Shown here piece by piece: positions 16,082-23,523 of a stretch of DNA of 64,000 nucleotides; the first letter of the stretch is position 1, and each line of letters opens with the position of its first letter. The DNA lies in contig CAVTLA010000001.1 of the NCBI GenBank assembly GCA_963735465.1, positions 4,712,001-4,776,000 on the forward strand, read 5' to 3'. The position numbers and the translations under genes are program-made. Under the pieces are notes generated by a model. That model was not told the DNA's origin and did not search any database. It saw only the letters and a list, made by a program, of their open reading frames with translations. The DNA is from DASZHJ01 sp963735465. Its GTDB lineage: Bacteria > Pseudomonadota > Alphaproteobacteria > ATCC43930 > CGMCC-115725.

Positions 16082-17041
16082 TCAGTCGCTCGTCTGCGAG
16101 ACCGCGTGAAAGAGGGAGTCGACGACGACGGCGTCGGTGAGGGCGAGGGGCGGGCCGCCGACGGCGTCGACGAATCGCCGGCCCTGACGGCGATAGTCCG
16201 CCACGCGCCGGGCGTGACCGTCCGTGTCGAAATAGATCGCGATCAAGCGCCAGCCGCCCACCTCGTCGGTGGGCGAGCGCGGATTTCCTCCGTGGCGAGA
16301 CGCATAATAGAAAGTGTCGCCGGTCTGGGCCCGCAACATGAAAGGCGCGCCGAAGGCGGCGATCACGTCTTTCTCCGACATGCCGATGGCGATCTGCCCG
16401 GCCACGGTGTCCGGCGGCGAATCCGGGCTGGCGGCGATCTGCGCTGCCCAGCGGTCCTGGATCGCGTCGTAGATCCGGGCGTAGTCCACGGTCTGCCCGG
16501 TGATCTCGCAGCTGATCGAGCCCCGTCCCTGCAACGCGGACGGCCACCGCACGCGCGCGGGGTCGAGCTCGAGGCGCACATATTCCCGGCCGCGTCCTCC
16601 CTCCTCGAGCTCAACTCCAGAGATCGCCGACCAGGGAACGCGCTCCCGGCAGGACAACGCATCGTCGGCGACGGTGATATCCGGCGTCACGAAGATGAGA
16701 TCCGAGGCGAGCCACAGGAAGCTGAGAACCGCCAGCGCCGGTATCAGGAGCGCGCCGTAGGACCGCGCGCCGATGGCGCGTCGGCGGCTCGCCAGGACCA
16801 ACCACAGGAAACCCAGCATCGCCGACAGAATCGCCGGCATCCAGATGTCGGGATAGAAGGTTTCCGCGTCCGCCGTCGCGAGCGCGGCAATGCGCCGTGC
16901 ATGGAGATGCGAGGCGAGCCATGGCAGCGCAAGCACGATGGCGGCAAGCAGCAGAAAACGCCACCGCGTCCGCGGCGCCCCGCTTTCCGGGCGGTCGGCG
17001 GGCGGCGAGTCTTCGATCGGCTGTGCGTCCAGCGTGATCAT
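16082..17041 (-). CDS. Membrane protein with a BamE/OmlA-like C-terminal segment
   Basis: A 319-residue protein. Three hydrophobic segments lie in the N-terminal 130 residues (FLLLAAIVLALPWLASHL, MPAILSAMLGFLWLVLA, LIPALAVLSFLWLASDLIF). A soluble part follows, then IAIGMSEKDVIAAFGAPF and later YFDTDGHARRVADYR, the pattern of SmpA/OmlA/BamE domains ('I..Gm...eV...lG.P' then 'f...g.v'). I do not recognise a named family for the whole protein. The ATG at 17041 is chosen for GAGAGGG upstream and because it removes a non-conserved-looking leader. It is divergent from the TRAP operon. Confidence 0.65.
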   Translation of the reverse strand: MITLDAQPIEDSPPADRPESGAPRTRWRFLLLAAIVLALPWLASHLHARRIAALATADAETFYPDIWMPAILSAMLGFLWLVLASRRRAIGARSYGALLIPALAVLSFLWLASDLIFVTPDITVADDALSCRERVPWSAISGVELEEGGRGREYVRLELDPARVRWPSALQGRGSISCEITGQTVDYARIYDAIQDRWAAQIAASPDSPPDTVAGQIAIGMSEKDVIAAFGAPFMLRAQTGDTFYYASRHGGNPRSPTDEVGGWRLIAIYFDTDGHARRVADYRRQGRRFVDAVGGPPLALTDAVVVDSLFHAVSQTSD

Positions 17042-17371
17042 GGCCGCGCCCTCTCGCCATCGTCGCGGGCCCGGCATCGATGCGAGCGGCCGCCGCGTCC
17101 CCGGATGGGTGCGACCGAAGGTGCAAGACACGGATTAATAGAGTGCTAACGATGGGCGTCTTGGCCGCCGGCCGCGGGCGCGTGCCCAAAATAAAGCCAG
17201 TTTCAGGCCCGCCAGGCGTCGATTTCCCGGCGATGGCGGGGGCATGCAGTGCGATCTGGAGCCACTCCAGCGCGCCCTTGCCGAGCGTCCGTCGGCCCCA
17301 TAGAGTTGCGGACAAGAAGCAGAGTGATCGCGGCCGGATGGACGGCACGCGACGCATCAGGGGAGGAAAGC
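17042..17371. other. Divergent intergenic region (330 bp)
   Basis: Lies between the divergently oriented membrane-protein gene and dctP. It must hold at least one promoter for each side, but I see no convincing -35/-10 pair; TTGCCG at 17278-17283 has no good -10 at standard spacing. The dctP ribosome-binding site GGGAGGAAAG is at 17361-17370. No small gene with credible codon use was found. Confidence 0.5.
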
Positions 17372-18385
17372 ATGCTCACGACGAGAGCCAGGACGATCTT
17401 GTGTGCCGGTGCCGCCATGGCTGCCGGTCTTGCGGTGGGCATGGCCGACGCCCGCGCCGCCGACGCCAAGCACTTCACCTTCGGCTACGACCAGCCCCAT
17501 ACCACCGCCTACGGCTTCACCGGGGACACTTTTGCCGCCAAGCTGAGCGAGCTCAGCAAGGGCACGATGATCATCGACCAGTTCCCCGGCGCGCAGCTCG
17601 GCCAGGAGCCGCAGATGCTGCAGAAGATCCGCACCGGCGACATCGACTTCATCATCTCCGCCACGGCGAACGCGGCCACCGTGTCACCCGAAGCTGGCGT
17701 GCTGTCGATTCACTTCATCTTCCGCGGCGAGGAGCACCTGAAGAAGGCGGTGAGCGACCCCAAGGTGATCGCCTCCTTCCGCAAGATGATCACGGACACG
17801 GTGCAGGGGGCCCATGTGCTGACCCTCATCACCCTGGGCCTGCGCGACTTCTACAGCAAGAAAGAGATCCACAACATCGGGGATCTGAAGGGTCTGAAGG
17901 TGCGCGTGCAGGCGACGCCCACGGAAGACACGCTCTTTGCCGCCTATGGCGCCCAGGTGACCCACATGCCCTTCGGCGAGGTCTATACCTCGCTGCAGAC
18001 CGGCGTCGTCGACGTCGCCGAGAACGGCGTCAACGTCTACCTCTCGAACAAGCACTACGAGGTGGCGCCGATCATGTCGATGTCGGAGCACGAGGCGAAC
18101 GCCAACTGCATCTGGGTCAGCGACAAGGCCTGGAACAGCTTCTCCGACGAGCAGAAGAAGTGGGTGCAGGACGCCGCCGACGAGACCAATCGCGTGGAGC
18201 CGACGCACGCGATCGAGCTCGAGCACGAGTCGATGGCGAAGCTGGAGAAGATCGGCGTCAAGTTCGTCAAGAACGTGGACAAGTCCGGCTTCATCAAGAT
18301 CGCCGAGCCGATCCAGGACAAGATCGCGACGCAGCTCGGACCGCATGCGGTCGAGCTTCTGAAGTTGATCCGCGAGGTGAAATAG
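17372..18385 (+). CDS. dctP: TRAP transporter solute-binding protein (DctP family)
   Basis: A 337-residue periplasmic binding protein with a signal peptide (AAMAAGLAVGMADARA-AD). Family hallmarks are visible: FPGAQLGQEPQMLQKIRTGDID, and VRVQATPTEDTLFAAYGAQ followed by MPFGEVYTSLQTGVVDVAEN, the segment with the carboxylate-binding arginine. TRAP systems take up organic acids using a sodium gradient. The start at 17372 has GGGAGGAAAG immediately upstream. It is followed by a hairpin terminator and then by the two membrane subunits on the same strand. Confidence 0.93.
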   Translation: MLTTRARTILCAGAAMAAGLAVGMADARAADAKHFTFGYDQPHTTAYGFTGDTFAAKLSELSKGTMIIDQFPGAQLGQEPQMLQKIRTGDIDFIISATANAATVSPEAGVLSIHFIFRGEEHLKKAVSDPKVIASFRKMITDTVQGAHVLTLITLGLRDFYSKKEIHNIGDLKGLKVRVQATPTEDTLFAAYGAQVTHMPFGEVYTSLQTGVVDVAENGVNVYLSNKHYEVAPIMSMSEHEANANCIWVSDKAWNSFSDEQKKWVQDAADETNRVEPTHAIELEHESMAKLEKIGVKFVKNVDKSGFIKIAEPIQDKIATQLGPHAVELLKLIREVK

Positions 18386-18415
18386 GCCCCGCGCCCCGTG
18401 TCGAATGACGTGAAG

Positions 18416-18440
18416 AGGCCGGTGCCCGCACCGGCCTTTT
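18416..18440 (+). terminator. Hairpin with T-tract between dctP and dctQ
   Basis: GGCCGGTG and CACCGGCC flank a four-base loop (CCCG), followed by TTTT. It is a good intrinsic terminator placed 30 bases after the dctP stop and about 35 bases before dctQ. Because dctQM lack an obvious promoter of their own, it probably works as a partial terminator that lowers membrane-subunit expression relative to the binding protein. Confidence 0.75.
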
Positions 18441-18474
18441 CAAATCCCGACTTCAGCGCCGCCGTGACGCCGCC

Positions 18475-19023
18475 ATGAAGACTCCAGGCCGCCTCGTCCT
18501 GCAGGAGCAGCGTCACCTCAAGTGGCCGGCTCTCGACATCCTCGAGCACATCACCATGGTGCTCTGCGGCGTCTGCCTCACCGGCTTCACGTCCTCGGTG
18601 TTCTTCGATGTGGTGACCCGCACGATCGGCCATCCGTGGCTCTGGCTGCAGGAGGTCACCAGTACCTTCTTCGTCTACGGAATCTTCATCGGCGCCGCGG
18701 CGGCGACGCGCCGCAACGATCACCTCTACCTCGCCGCGATCCAGGAAACCATGTCCGGCACGCCGCGGCTCGTGATCGAGACCTTCAGCCGCGGCATCGT
18801 GCTCGCCGTCGCGGTCTGCATGGTCTATTTCGGCTACATCAACTTCCTGCAGGGCTTCGGCAGCTTCCGCATGCCCTCGATGACGCCGATCGCCTCCTAC
18901 TACGCCGCGATCCCGCTCTCCGGCCTCATGATCTGCCTGTTCACCATCGAGCAGCTCGTCAACGGCTGGCGCTATGGCTTCGAGGAGCCGAGCCTGGAGC
19001 GCCGCCAGATGCATGTCGAGTAG
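18475..19023 (+). CDS. dctQ: TRAP transporter small permease (DctQ family)
   Basis: A 182-residue membrane protein with four predicted transmembrane helices, the family pattern. The signature lies between the second and third: WLWLQEVTSTFFVYGIFIGA, then ATRRNDHLYL. It pairs with the large subunit DctM encoded 12 bases downstream. No strong Shine-Dalgarno is seen at the ATG, which may further limit its expression. Its role in TRAP transport is to assist the large subunit and the docking of DctP. Confidence 0.88.
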   Translation: MKTPGRLVLQEQRHLKWPALDILEHITMVLCGVCLTGFTSSVFFDVVTRTIGHPWLWLQEVTSTFFVYGIFIGAAAATRRNDHLYLAAIQETMSGTPRLVIETFSRGIVLAVAVCMVYFGYINFLQGFGSFRMPSMTPIASYYAAIPLSGLMICLFTIEQLVNGWRYGFEEPSLERRQMHVE

Positions 19024-19035
19024 GGCGGGCCGGCA

Positions 19036-20376
19036 ATGAGCAACGGCTGGATCCTGGTGCTGATGGGCGGCCTGTTCCTGGGCCTGGGATATCTCGGCGT
19101 GCCCGTGGCCTTCGCCCTCATCGCGGGCGTCATCGTCTCGACCCTGCTGACCCCCATCAGCCTGCCCTCGATCATCGGCCAGCTCTTCAACGGCGTCGAT
19201 TCCGAGGCGCTGCTGGCGGTGCCGTTCTTCCTGCTTGTGGGCGAGCTCATGACCTCCGCGAACGTGGTCGTGCGCATGATCCGGCTGTCCCAGGCGCTGA
19301 TCGGCCATCTGCGCGGCGGTCTCGCCCAGGTGGTGACGCTCTTCAGCATGTTCTTCTCCGGCATCTCCGGCTCCTCCTCGGCCGACGTCGCCGTGCTCTC
19401 GCGCACGCTCGCCCCTTCCATGGCGCGGGAGGGCTACGATCCCGGCTTCACCGCCGCCCTCATCGCCGCCGCCTCCACCATGGCGAACCTGATCCCGCCC
19501 AGCATCATGGCGGTGGTCTACGGCGCCACCGGCAACGTCTCGATCGGCGGCCTTTTCCTCGGCGGCGTGGTGCCGGGCGTGCTGGTCGGCATCGGGCTCA
19601 TGATCTACAGCTATTTCTTCGGCCCGGTCGGATTCCTGAAGCCGCGGGCCTCGCTGAGCACGGTGGTGGGCGCCGCGGGGGACGCAGTGGTGCCGCTGGT
19701 GATCCCCGTGATCATCATGGGCGGCATCCTCACCGGCTGGTTCACCCCCACCGAGGCCGGCATGATCGCGGTGGTCTATATCCTGGGCGTGGCGATCCCC
19801 GTCCTGAACCGAGGCCATGTCCGCGAGCTGCCCCTCGATTTCGCCAAGACCGGGCTTCTCTCCTCGATCCCACTGATCACCGTGGCGGCGGCCTCCGCCT
19901 TTGGCTGGATGCTGGCCTATCTGCGCGGGCCCGACCTGGTCTCCGACTGGATCACCAACGCCGCCGGCACCAGCCCCTTCGCCATCATGTTCCTGCTGGT
20001 CGCGGCCTTCGTGATCATCGGCGATTTCGTCGATGCGATCCCGGCCATCATCATCTTCATGCCGATCATCACCAAGCTCACGGAGATCGGCGGCATCAAC
20101 CCCGTGCACATGGGCGTGGTCATCATCGTGACCCTGGCCTTCGGCCTGATCACGCCGCCTTATGGCCTGGCGCTCCTGATGGCGTCGAAATTCGTCGGCG
20201 TGAAATTCTCGATCGCGCTGGTGCGCTCGCTGCCGCTCTATATCGTCTTCTTCGCCACCATCGCCTTCTGCATCTTCTTCCCCGACATCGTGCTCTGGCT
20301 GCCCAAGCACGTGCTGCCGGAATCCGTCGGCTGCTTCAAGTCGCCGTCGGGGATCGGCTACATCTGCCCAGAATGA
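19036..20376 (+). CDS. dctM: TRAP transporter large permease (DctM family)
   Basis: A 446-residue membrane protein with about twelve hydrophobic segments, the sodium-coupled transport subunit. Family motifs include LLAVPFFLLVGELMTSANV, FFSGISGSSSADVAVL and SIMAVVYGATGNVSIGGLF; the C-terminal half repeats the fold with ITPPYGLALLMASKFVGV. It works with DctQ and DctP. Substrate is unknown; the convergent aldolase and aminotransferase genes suggest a hydroxy- or keto-acid that is degraded by aldol cleavage, which is an inference from position. Confidence 0.93.
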   Translation: MSNGWILVLMGGLFLGLGYLGVPVAFALIAGVIVSTLLTPISLPSIIGQLFNGVDSEALLAVPFFLLVGELMTSANVVVRMIRLSQALIGHLRGGLAQVVTLFSMFFSGISGSSSADVAVLSRTLAPSMAREGYDPGFTAALIAAASTMANLIPPSIMAVVYGATGNVSIGGLFLGGVVPGVLVGIGLMIYSYFFGPVGFLKPRASLSTVVGAAGDAVVPLVIPVIIMGGILTGWFTPTEAGMIAVVYILGVAIPVLNRGHVRELPLDFAKTGLLSSIPLITVAAASAFGWMLAYLRGPDLVSDWITNAAGTSPFAIMFLLVAAFVIIGDFVDAIPAIIIFMPIITKLTEIGGINPVHMGVVIIVTLAFGLITPPYGLALLMASKFVGVKFSIALVRSLPLYIVFFATIAFCIFFPDIVLWLPKHVLPESVGCFKSPSGIGYICPE

Positions 20377-20383
20377 GGGCGGC

Positions 20384-21169
20384 TCAGCCCTTGAGCCCGC
20401 GCAGAAACTTCGTGCGCTGCGTCGCCGCCGCCAGGACGAAGGCGAAGTCGGCGCCGCCGAGGATGAACTGGCAGCCCATGCCGATGTACCGGCTCATGAG
20501 ATCCTCGACGTAGACGCCGCCCATGCCCGCCCATTTGCCGTGCCGCTTGGCGGCGGCGATGACGCGCTCATAGGCCGCCACCACCTTGGGATGGCCAAGC
20601 TCGCCGGGATGGCCCAGCTCCATGGAAAGGTCGTTGGTGCCCATCAGCAGCACGTCGATGCCGGGCACCGCCGCGATCGCCTCGGCGTTCTCCACCGCCT
20701 GGGGCGTCTCGATCATCACCACCAGCAGGCTCTCGGCGTTGAGGATGCGGGTCGCCTCGGCGAGCGGCACCGGCTGATAGTCGAACTGCGCCATGCCGCC
20801 GGCGACGGAGCGGTGACCTTGCGGCGGATACTTGAGGCGATCGACGATCTCGCGCGCCTCCTCGGGCGTATCCACGTGCGGCATCACGATGCCGCCGGCG
20901 CCGCCGTCCAGGAGCCGTGTCGCCAGGGTGTAGGACTTCGCCGGCACGCGGGGGATCGCCGCGATCCCCGCATCAAGCGCCGCCACGCACATCTGCGCCG
21001 CGGTATCGAGGCCGATGGTGCCGTGCTCCATGTCGATGAAGAGCCAGTCGAAGCCGCCGGTCGCCATCGCCTTGGCGATCTCCACGGTGCGCGACAGCCG
21101 GATGCCGACGCCAAGGGCGAGCTCGCCCTGCTTCAGGCGCTCGCGCGCCGGATTGACGAAGCTGGCCAT
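20384..21169 (-). CDS. HpcH/HpaI family class II aldolase
   Basis: A 261-residue metal-dependent pyruvate aldolase of the HpaI/GarL type. The N-terminal FDWLFIDMEHGTIGLD (about residues 40-55) is the hallmark with the catalytic His49. Metal ligands are Glu in VVMIETPQAV and Asp in LMGTNDLSMELG. Family members cleave 4-hydroxy-2-keto acids or 2-keto-3-deoxy-glucarate into pyruvate (or a related acid) and an aldehyde. It is convergent with dctM (7 bases apart) and downstream of the class III aminotransferase gene by 46 bases, forming a two-gene catabolic operon. Confidence 0.9.
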   Translation of the reverse strand: MASFVNPARERLKQGELALGVGIRLSRTVEIAKAMATGGFDWLFIDMEHGTIGLDTAAQMCVAALDAGIAAIPRVPAKSYTLATRLLDGGAGGIVMPHVDTPEEAREIVDRLKYPPQGHRSVAGGMAQFDYQPVPLAEATRILNAESLLVVMIETPQAVENAEAIAAVPGIDVLLMGTNDLSMELGHPGELGHPKVVAAYERVIAAAKRHGKWAGMGGVYVEDLMSRYIGMGCQFILGGADFAFVLAAATQRTKFLRGLKG

Positions 21170-21215
21170 GTCGGAAGGTCCTCCCGTTGATCTCGTTCGC
21201 CGGGCGCCCTCGGGA

Positions 21216-22526
21216 TCAGTCCCGCAGCACCGAGCCGTAGTCGTCCAGCAGGTTTCCCGTCGCCGTCACGAAGCCGTCGTAGTCGCGCTTCTCCAGCGCC
21301 ACCGACAGCGTCATGTAGTTGCGCCGGGCCATGTAGTAACCGCGCGCCAGCATCTCCAGGTGGAAGAGGGCGCGCTGCTCGTTGGCGGGCTTGACGTCCG
21401 CCGGGCGCCGGATCGCCGTGGTCTGGAAGTGGATGTTGAGGAGCGAGCCGATGCCGGTGACCTGGGCCGCGACTTTCTTCTCGGCGAAGAGGCTGTTGAG
21501 GCGGGTCTTGAGTGCCTCGCCGGTGGCCGAGAGCGCGCGGGCGGCGTCGGGCGTGTAGATGTCCCGGAGTCCGGTGACGCCCGCGGACATGCTCATGACG
21601 TTGTTGTTGAAGGTGCCCGCATGGGCGAGGCTGTCGGCGCGGCTCGGATCATAGCGCTCCATCAGCCGGCGCGCGCCGCCGAAGGCGCCGAAGCTGAAGC
21701 CGCCGCCCAGATACTTGCCGAAGGTGGTGAGGTCGGGCCGGATGCCGTGCGCCTCCTGGAGGCCGCCCGGCGAGAGGCGCGAGGTCATGACCTCGTCGAA
21801 GATCAGCACGATGCCGTGCTTGGCCGTGGCATCCCGCAGCGCCTGCAGGAACGGGCGCTCCGCCGGGATGGCGCCGCCGCCGCCCATCATGGGCTCCAGG
21901 ATCACCGCCGCGAGCTCGTTCTTGTGGCGCTCGATGAGGTCAAGCGTGCCCTCGATGTCGTTGTAGGATGCCATCACATAAGGGAAGGGCGCATTGATGT
22001 CGGAGGGACCGTCGGCGAATTTGAGGACGCCGCCGTGATAGCCGCCCTGGAACGCCATGACATGGGTGCGGCCGGTGACGACGCGGGCGGTCACCAGCGC
22101 CATCAGATTCGATTCCGTGCCGGAATTGCAGAAGCGGATCAGATCAATGGAGGGGAAGCGGCTCTTGACGAGATGGGCGAGCTCCGCCTCGTGCTCGTTG
22201 GGGCCGCCCAAGGTCAGGCCGGCCTTCAGGGCCTCCCGCGACGCCGCCATGATCCTGGGATGGGAGTGGCCGTAGAGGCCCGCCGAATACTCGCCCAGGA
22301 AGTCGGTGTAGACGTGGCCGTCGATGTCGGTGAGCCGCTGCCCTTCGCCGCTGTGCAAGGTCACGGGAAAGGGGCTGTAGTGCAGCACCGTCCGCGTGTT
22401 GCCGCCGGGCATCGCCTCGGCGGCGTGCTTGGCGCGGGCCTCGCTCTTGGGATTGGCGGCGACGAAGCGCCGCTCGCTGTCCTTGAGCGCGGCGGCGAGA
22501 TCAAAGTTCACGCGGGTATCGGGCAT
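21216..22526 (-). CDS. Class III aminotransferase, glutamate-1-semialdehyde aminomutase-like (1)
   Basis: A 436-residue PLP enzyme. The PLP-lysine lies in TTFGKYLGGGFSFGAFGG, and the cofactor-contact Asp in VLIFDEVMTSRLSPGG. The N-terminal AMPGGNTRTVLHYSPFPV resembles glutamate-1-semialdehyde aminomutase (HemL) but the GEYSAGLYGHSHP segment differs from HemL's SWGPxxxGH, and it sits in a catabolic operon with an aldolase. It is therefore more likely an amino-group transferase or racemase for a small amino acid than a haem enzyme. A second paralogue is encoded at 60264-61568. The promoter region lies next to repeat copy 3. Confidence 0.85.
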   Translation of the reverse strand: MPDTRVNFDLAAALKDSERRFVAANPKSEARAKHAAEAMPGGNTRTVLHYSPFPVTLHSGEGQRLTDIDGHVYTDFLGEYSAGLYGHSHPRIMAASREALKAGLTLGGPNEHEAELAHLVKSRFPSIDLIRFCNSGTESNLMALVTARVVTGRTHVMAFQGGYHGGVLKFADGPSDINAPFPYVMASYNDIEGTLDLIERHKNELAAVILEPMMGGGGAIPAERPFLQALRDATAKHGIVLIFDEVMTSRLSPGGLQEAHGIRPDLTTFGKYLGGGFSFGAFGGARRLMERYDPSRADSLAHAGTFNNNVMSMSAGVTGLRDIYTPDAARALSATGEALKTRLNSLFAEKKVAAQVTGIGSLLNIHFQTTAIRRPADVKPANEQRALFHLEMLARGYYMARRNYMTLSVALEKRDYDGFVTATGNLLDDYGSVLRD

Positions 22527-22611
22527 GGCATCCCTCCTGGGCCTGAGCCCGCGGGAATATTGGGCCAGCCCGCCTCAAGGTGCAATGCCGCGCTGGTGCC
22601 GCGGGTCCGGG

Positions 22612-22723
22612 GTGCGTCCTTCGACGCGCTCCCTACGGTCGCTTGCTCAGGATGAGGAAAATAGAGGATGGCATGAAAAAACCCTCCTCATCCTGAGCAA
22701 GCGAAGCGCGTCGAAGGACGCAC
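22612..22723. repeat. Interspersed palindromic element, copy 3 (reverse)
   Basis: Arms as in the other copies (GTGCGTCCTTCGACGCGC at the left, complement at the right; inner CTCAGGATGAGG and CCTCATCCTGAG). The centre reads GATGGCATGAAAAAAC, the reverse complement of the centre of copies 1 and 6, so this copy is inverted relative to them. It separates two minus-strand genes. Confidence 0.9.
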
Positions 22724-22743
22724 GGGCCGCCCGCCAGCGGGAG

Positions 22744-23523
22744 CTACGCCACCTTCATCTCGCCGAGGTAGGCCTGCTGCACCATGTCGTTGTGCAGGAG
22801 GCTGTCGGCACTGCCGTGCAGCACCACCTCGCCGGTCTGCAGGACATAGCCGTAGCTGGCGATCGAGAGCGCCATGCTGGCGTTCTGCTCCACCATGAAG
22901 ATGGTGGTGCCCTGCTTGTTGATGGCCTGGATGAGCTCGAAGACCTGCTCCACGTAGAGCGGAGACAGGCCCATGGAGGGCTCGTCCATGCAGAGAAGCG
23001 CCGGCCGCGCCATCAGCGCGCGGGCCATCGCCACCATCTGCTGCTCGCCGCCGGAGAGGGTGCCGGCGTATTGGTTGAGGCGCTCCTTCACCCGCGGGAA
23101 CAGCTCGAACATGCGGTCCATGTCGGCGAGGATGTCGGCCTTGTCGGTGCGGATGAAGGCGCCCATCTCCAGGTTCTCGCGCACGGTCATGCGCGGGAAC
23201 AGGCGCCGCGCCTCCGGCACCGGCGCGATGCCGCGGCGCACGCGCTCCGCCGTCGGCAGGTCGTTGATGGTCTCGCCGGAATAGACGACGGTGCCGTTCT
23301 TCGGCTTCACGATGCCGAGGATGGTCTTCATCGTCGTCGACTTGCCCGACGCGTTGCCGCCGAGGAGACATACGATCTCCCCGGAGCCCACCCGGTAGTT
23401 CACGTTCTTGAGGACGTGAAGCTCGCCGTAGTAGGTGTCGACGTTCCTGAATTCAAGAAGCGGCGGCCGCTCGTGCGGCTGCGGTTGCTTTGCGTCCGAG
23501 ATATGCACGAAGCACTTCCTCAT
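22744..23523 (-). CDS. livF: Branched-chain amino acid-type ABC transporter ATPase LivF
   Basis: A 259-residue ABC ATPase of the LivF family. Walker A is LLGGNASGKSTT, the signature LSGGEQQMVAMARAL and Walker B LLCMDEPSMGL. The reading frame overlaps the 3' end of the upstream livM-livG gene by about 70 bases if the ATG at 23523 is used. A GTG at 23508 is preceded by AGGAAG at six bases and would shorten the overlap; either is possible. It forms a heterodimer with the LivG half of the fused protein to power uptake. Confidence 0.92.
   Translation of the reverse strand: MRKCFVHISDAKQPQPHERPPLLEFRNVDTYYGELHVLKNVNYRVGSGEIVCLLGGNASGKSTTMKTILGIVKPKNGTVVYSGETINDLPTAERVRRGIAPVPEARRLFPRMTVRENLEMGAFIRTDKADILADMDRMFELFPRVKERLNQYAGTLSGGEQQMVAMARALMARPALLCMDEPSMGLSPLYVEQVFELIQAINKQGTTIFMVEQNASMALSIASYGYVLQTGEVVLHGSADSLLHNDMVQQAYLGEMKVA

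Noticed and set aside
18055..20310. Long minus-strand frame opposite dctPQM
   Set aside because: His/Asp/Glu/Arg-rich antisense shadow with no recognisable domain.
21216..22526. Calling the class III aminotransferase hemL
   Set aside because: Glutamate-1-semialdehyde-like sequence, but the catabolic neighbours, altered conserved segment and the presence of a second paralogue argue against the haem-pathway enzyme.
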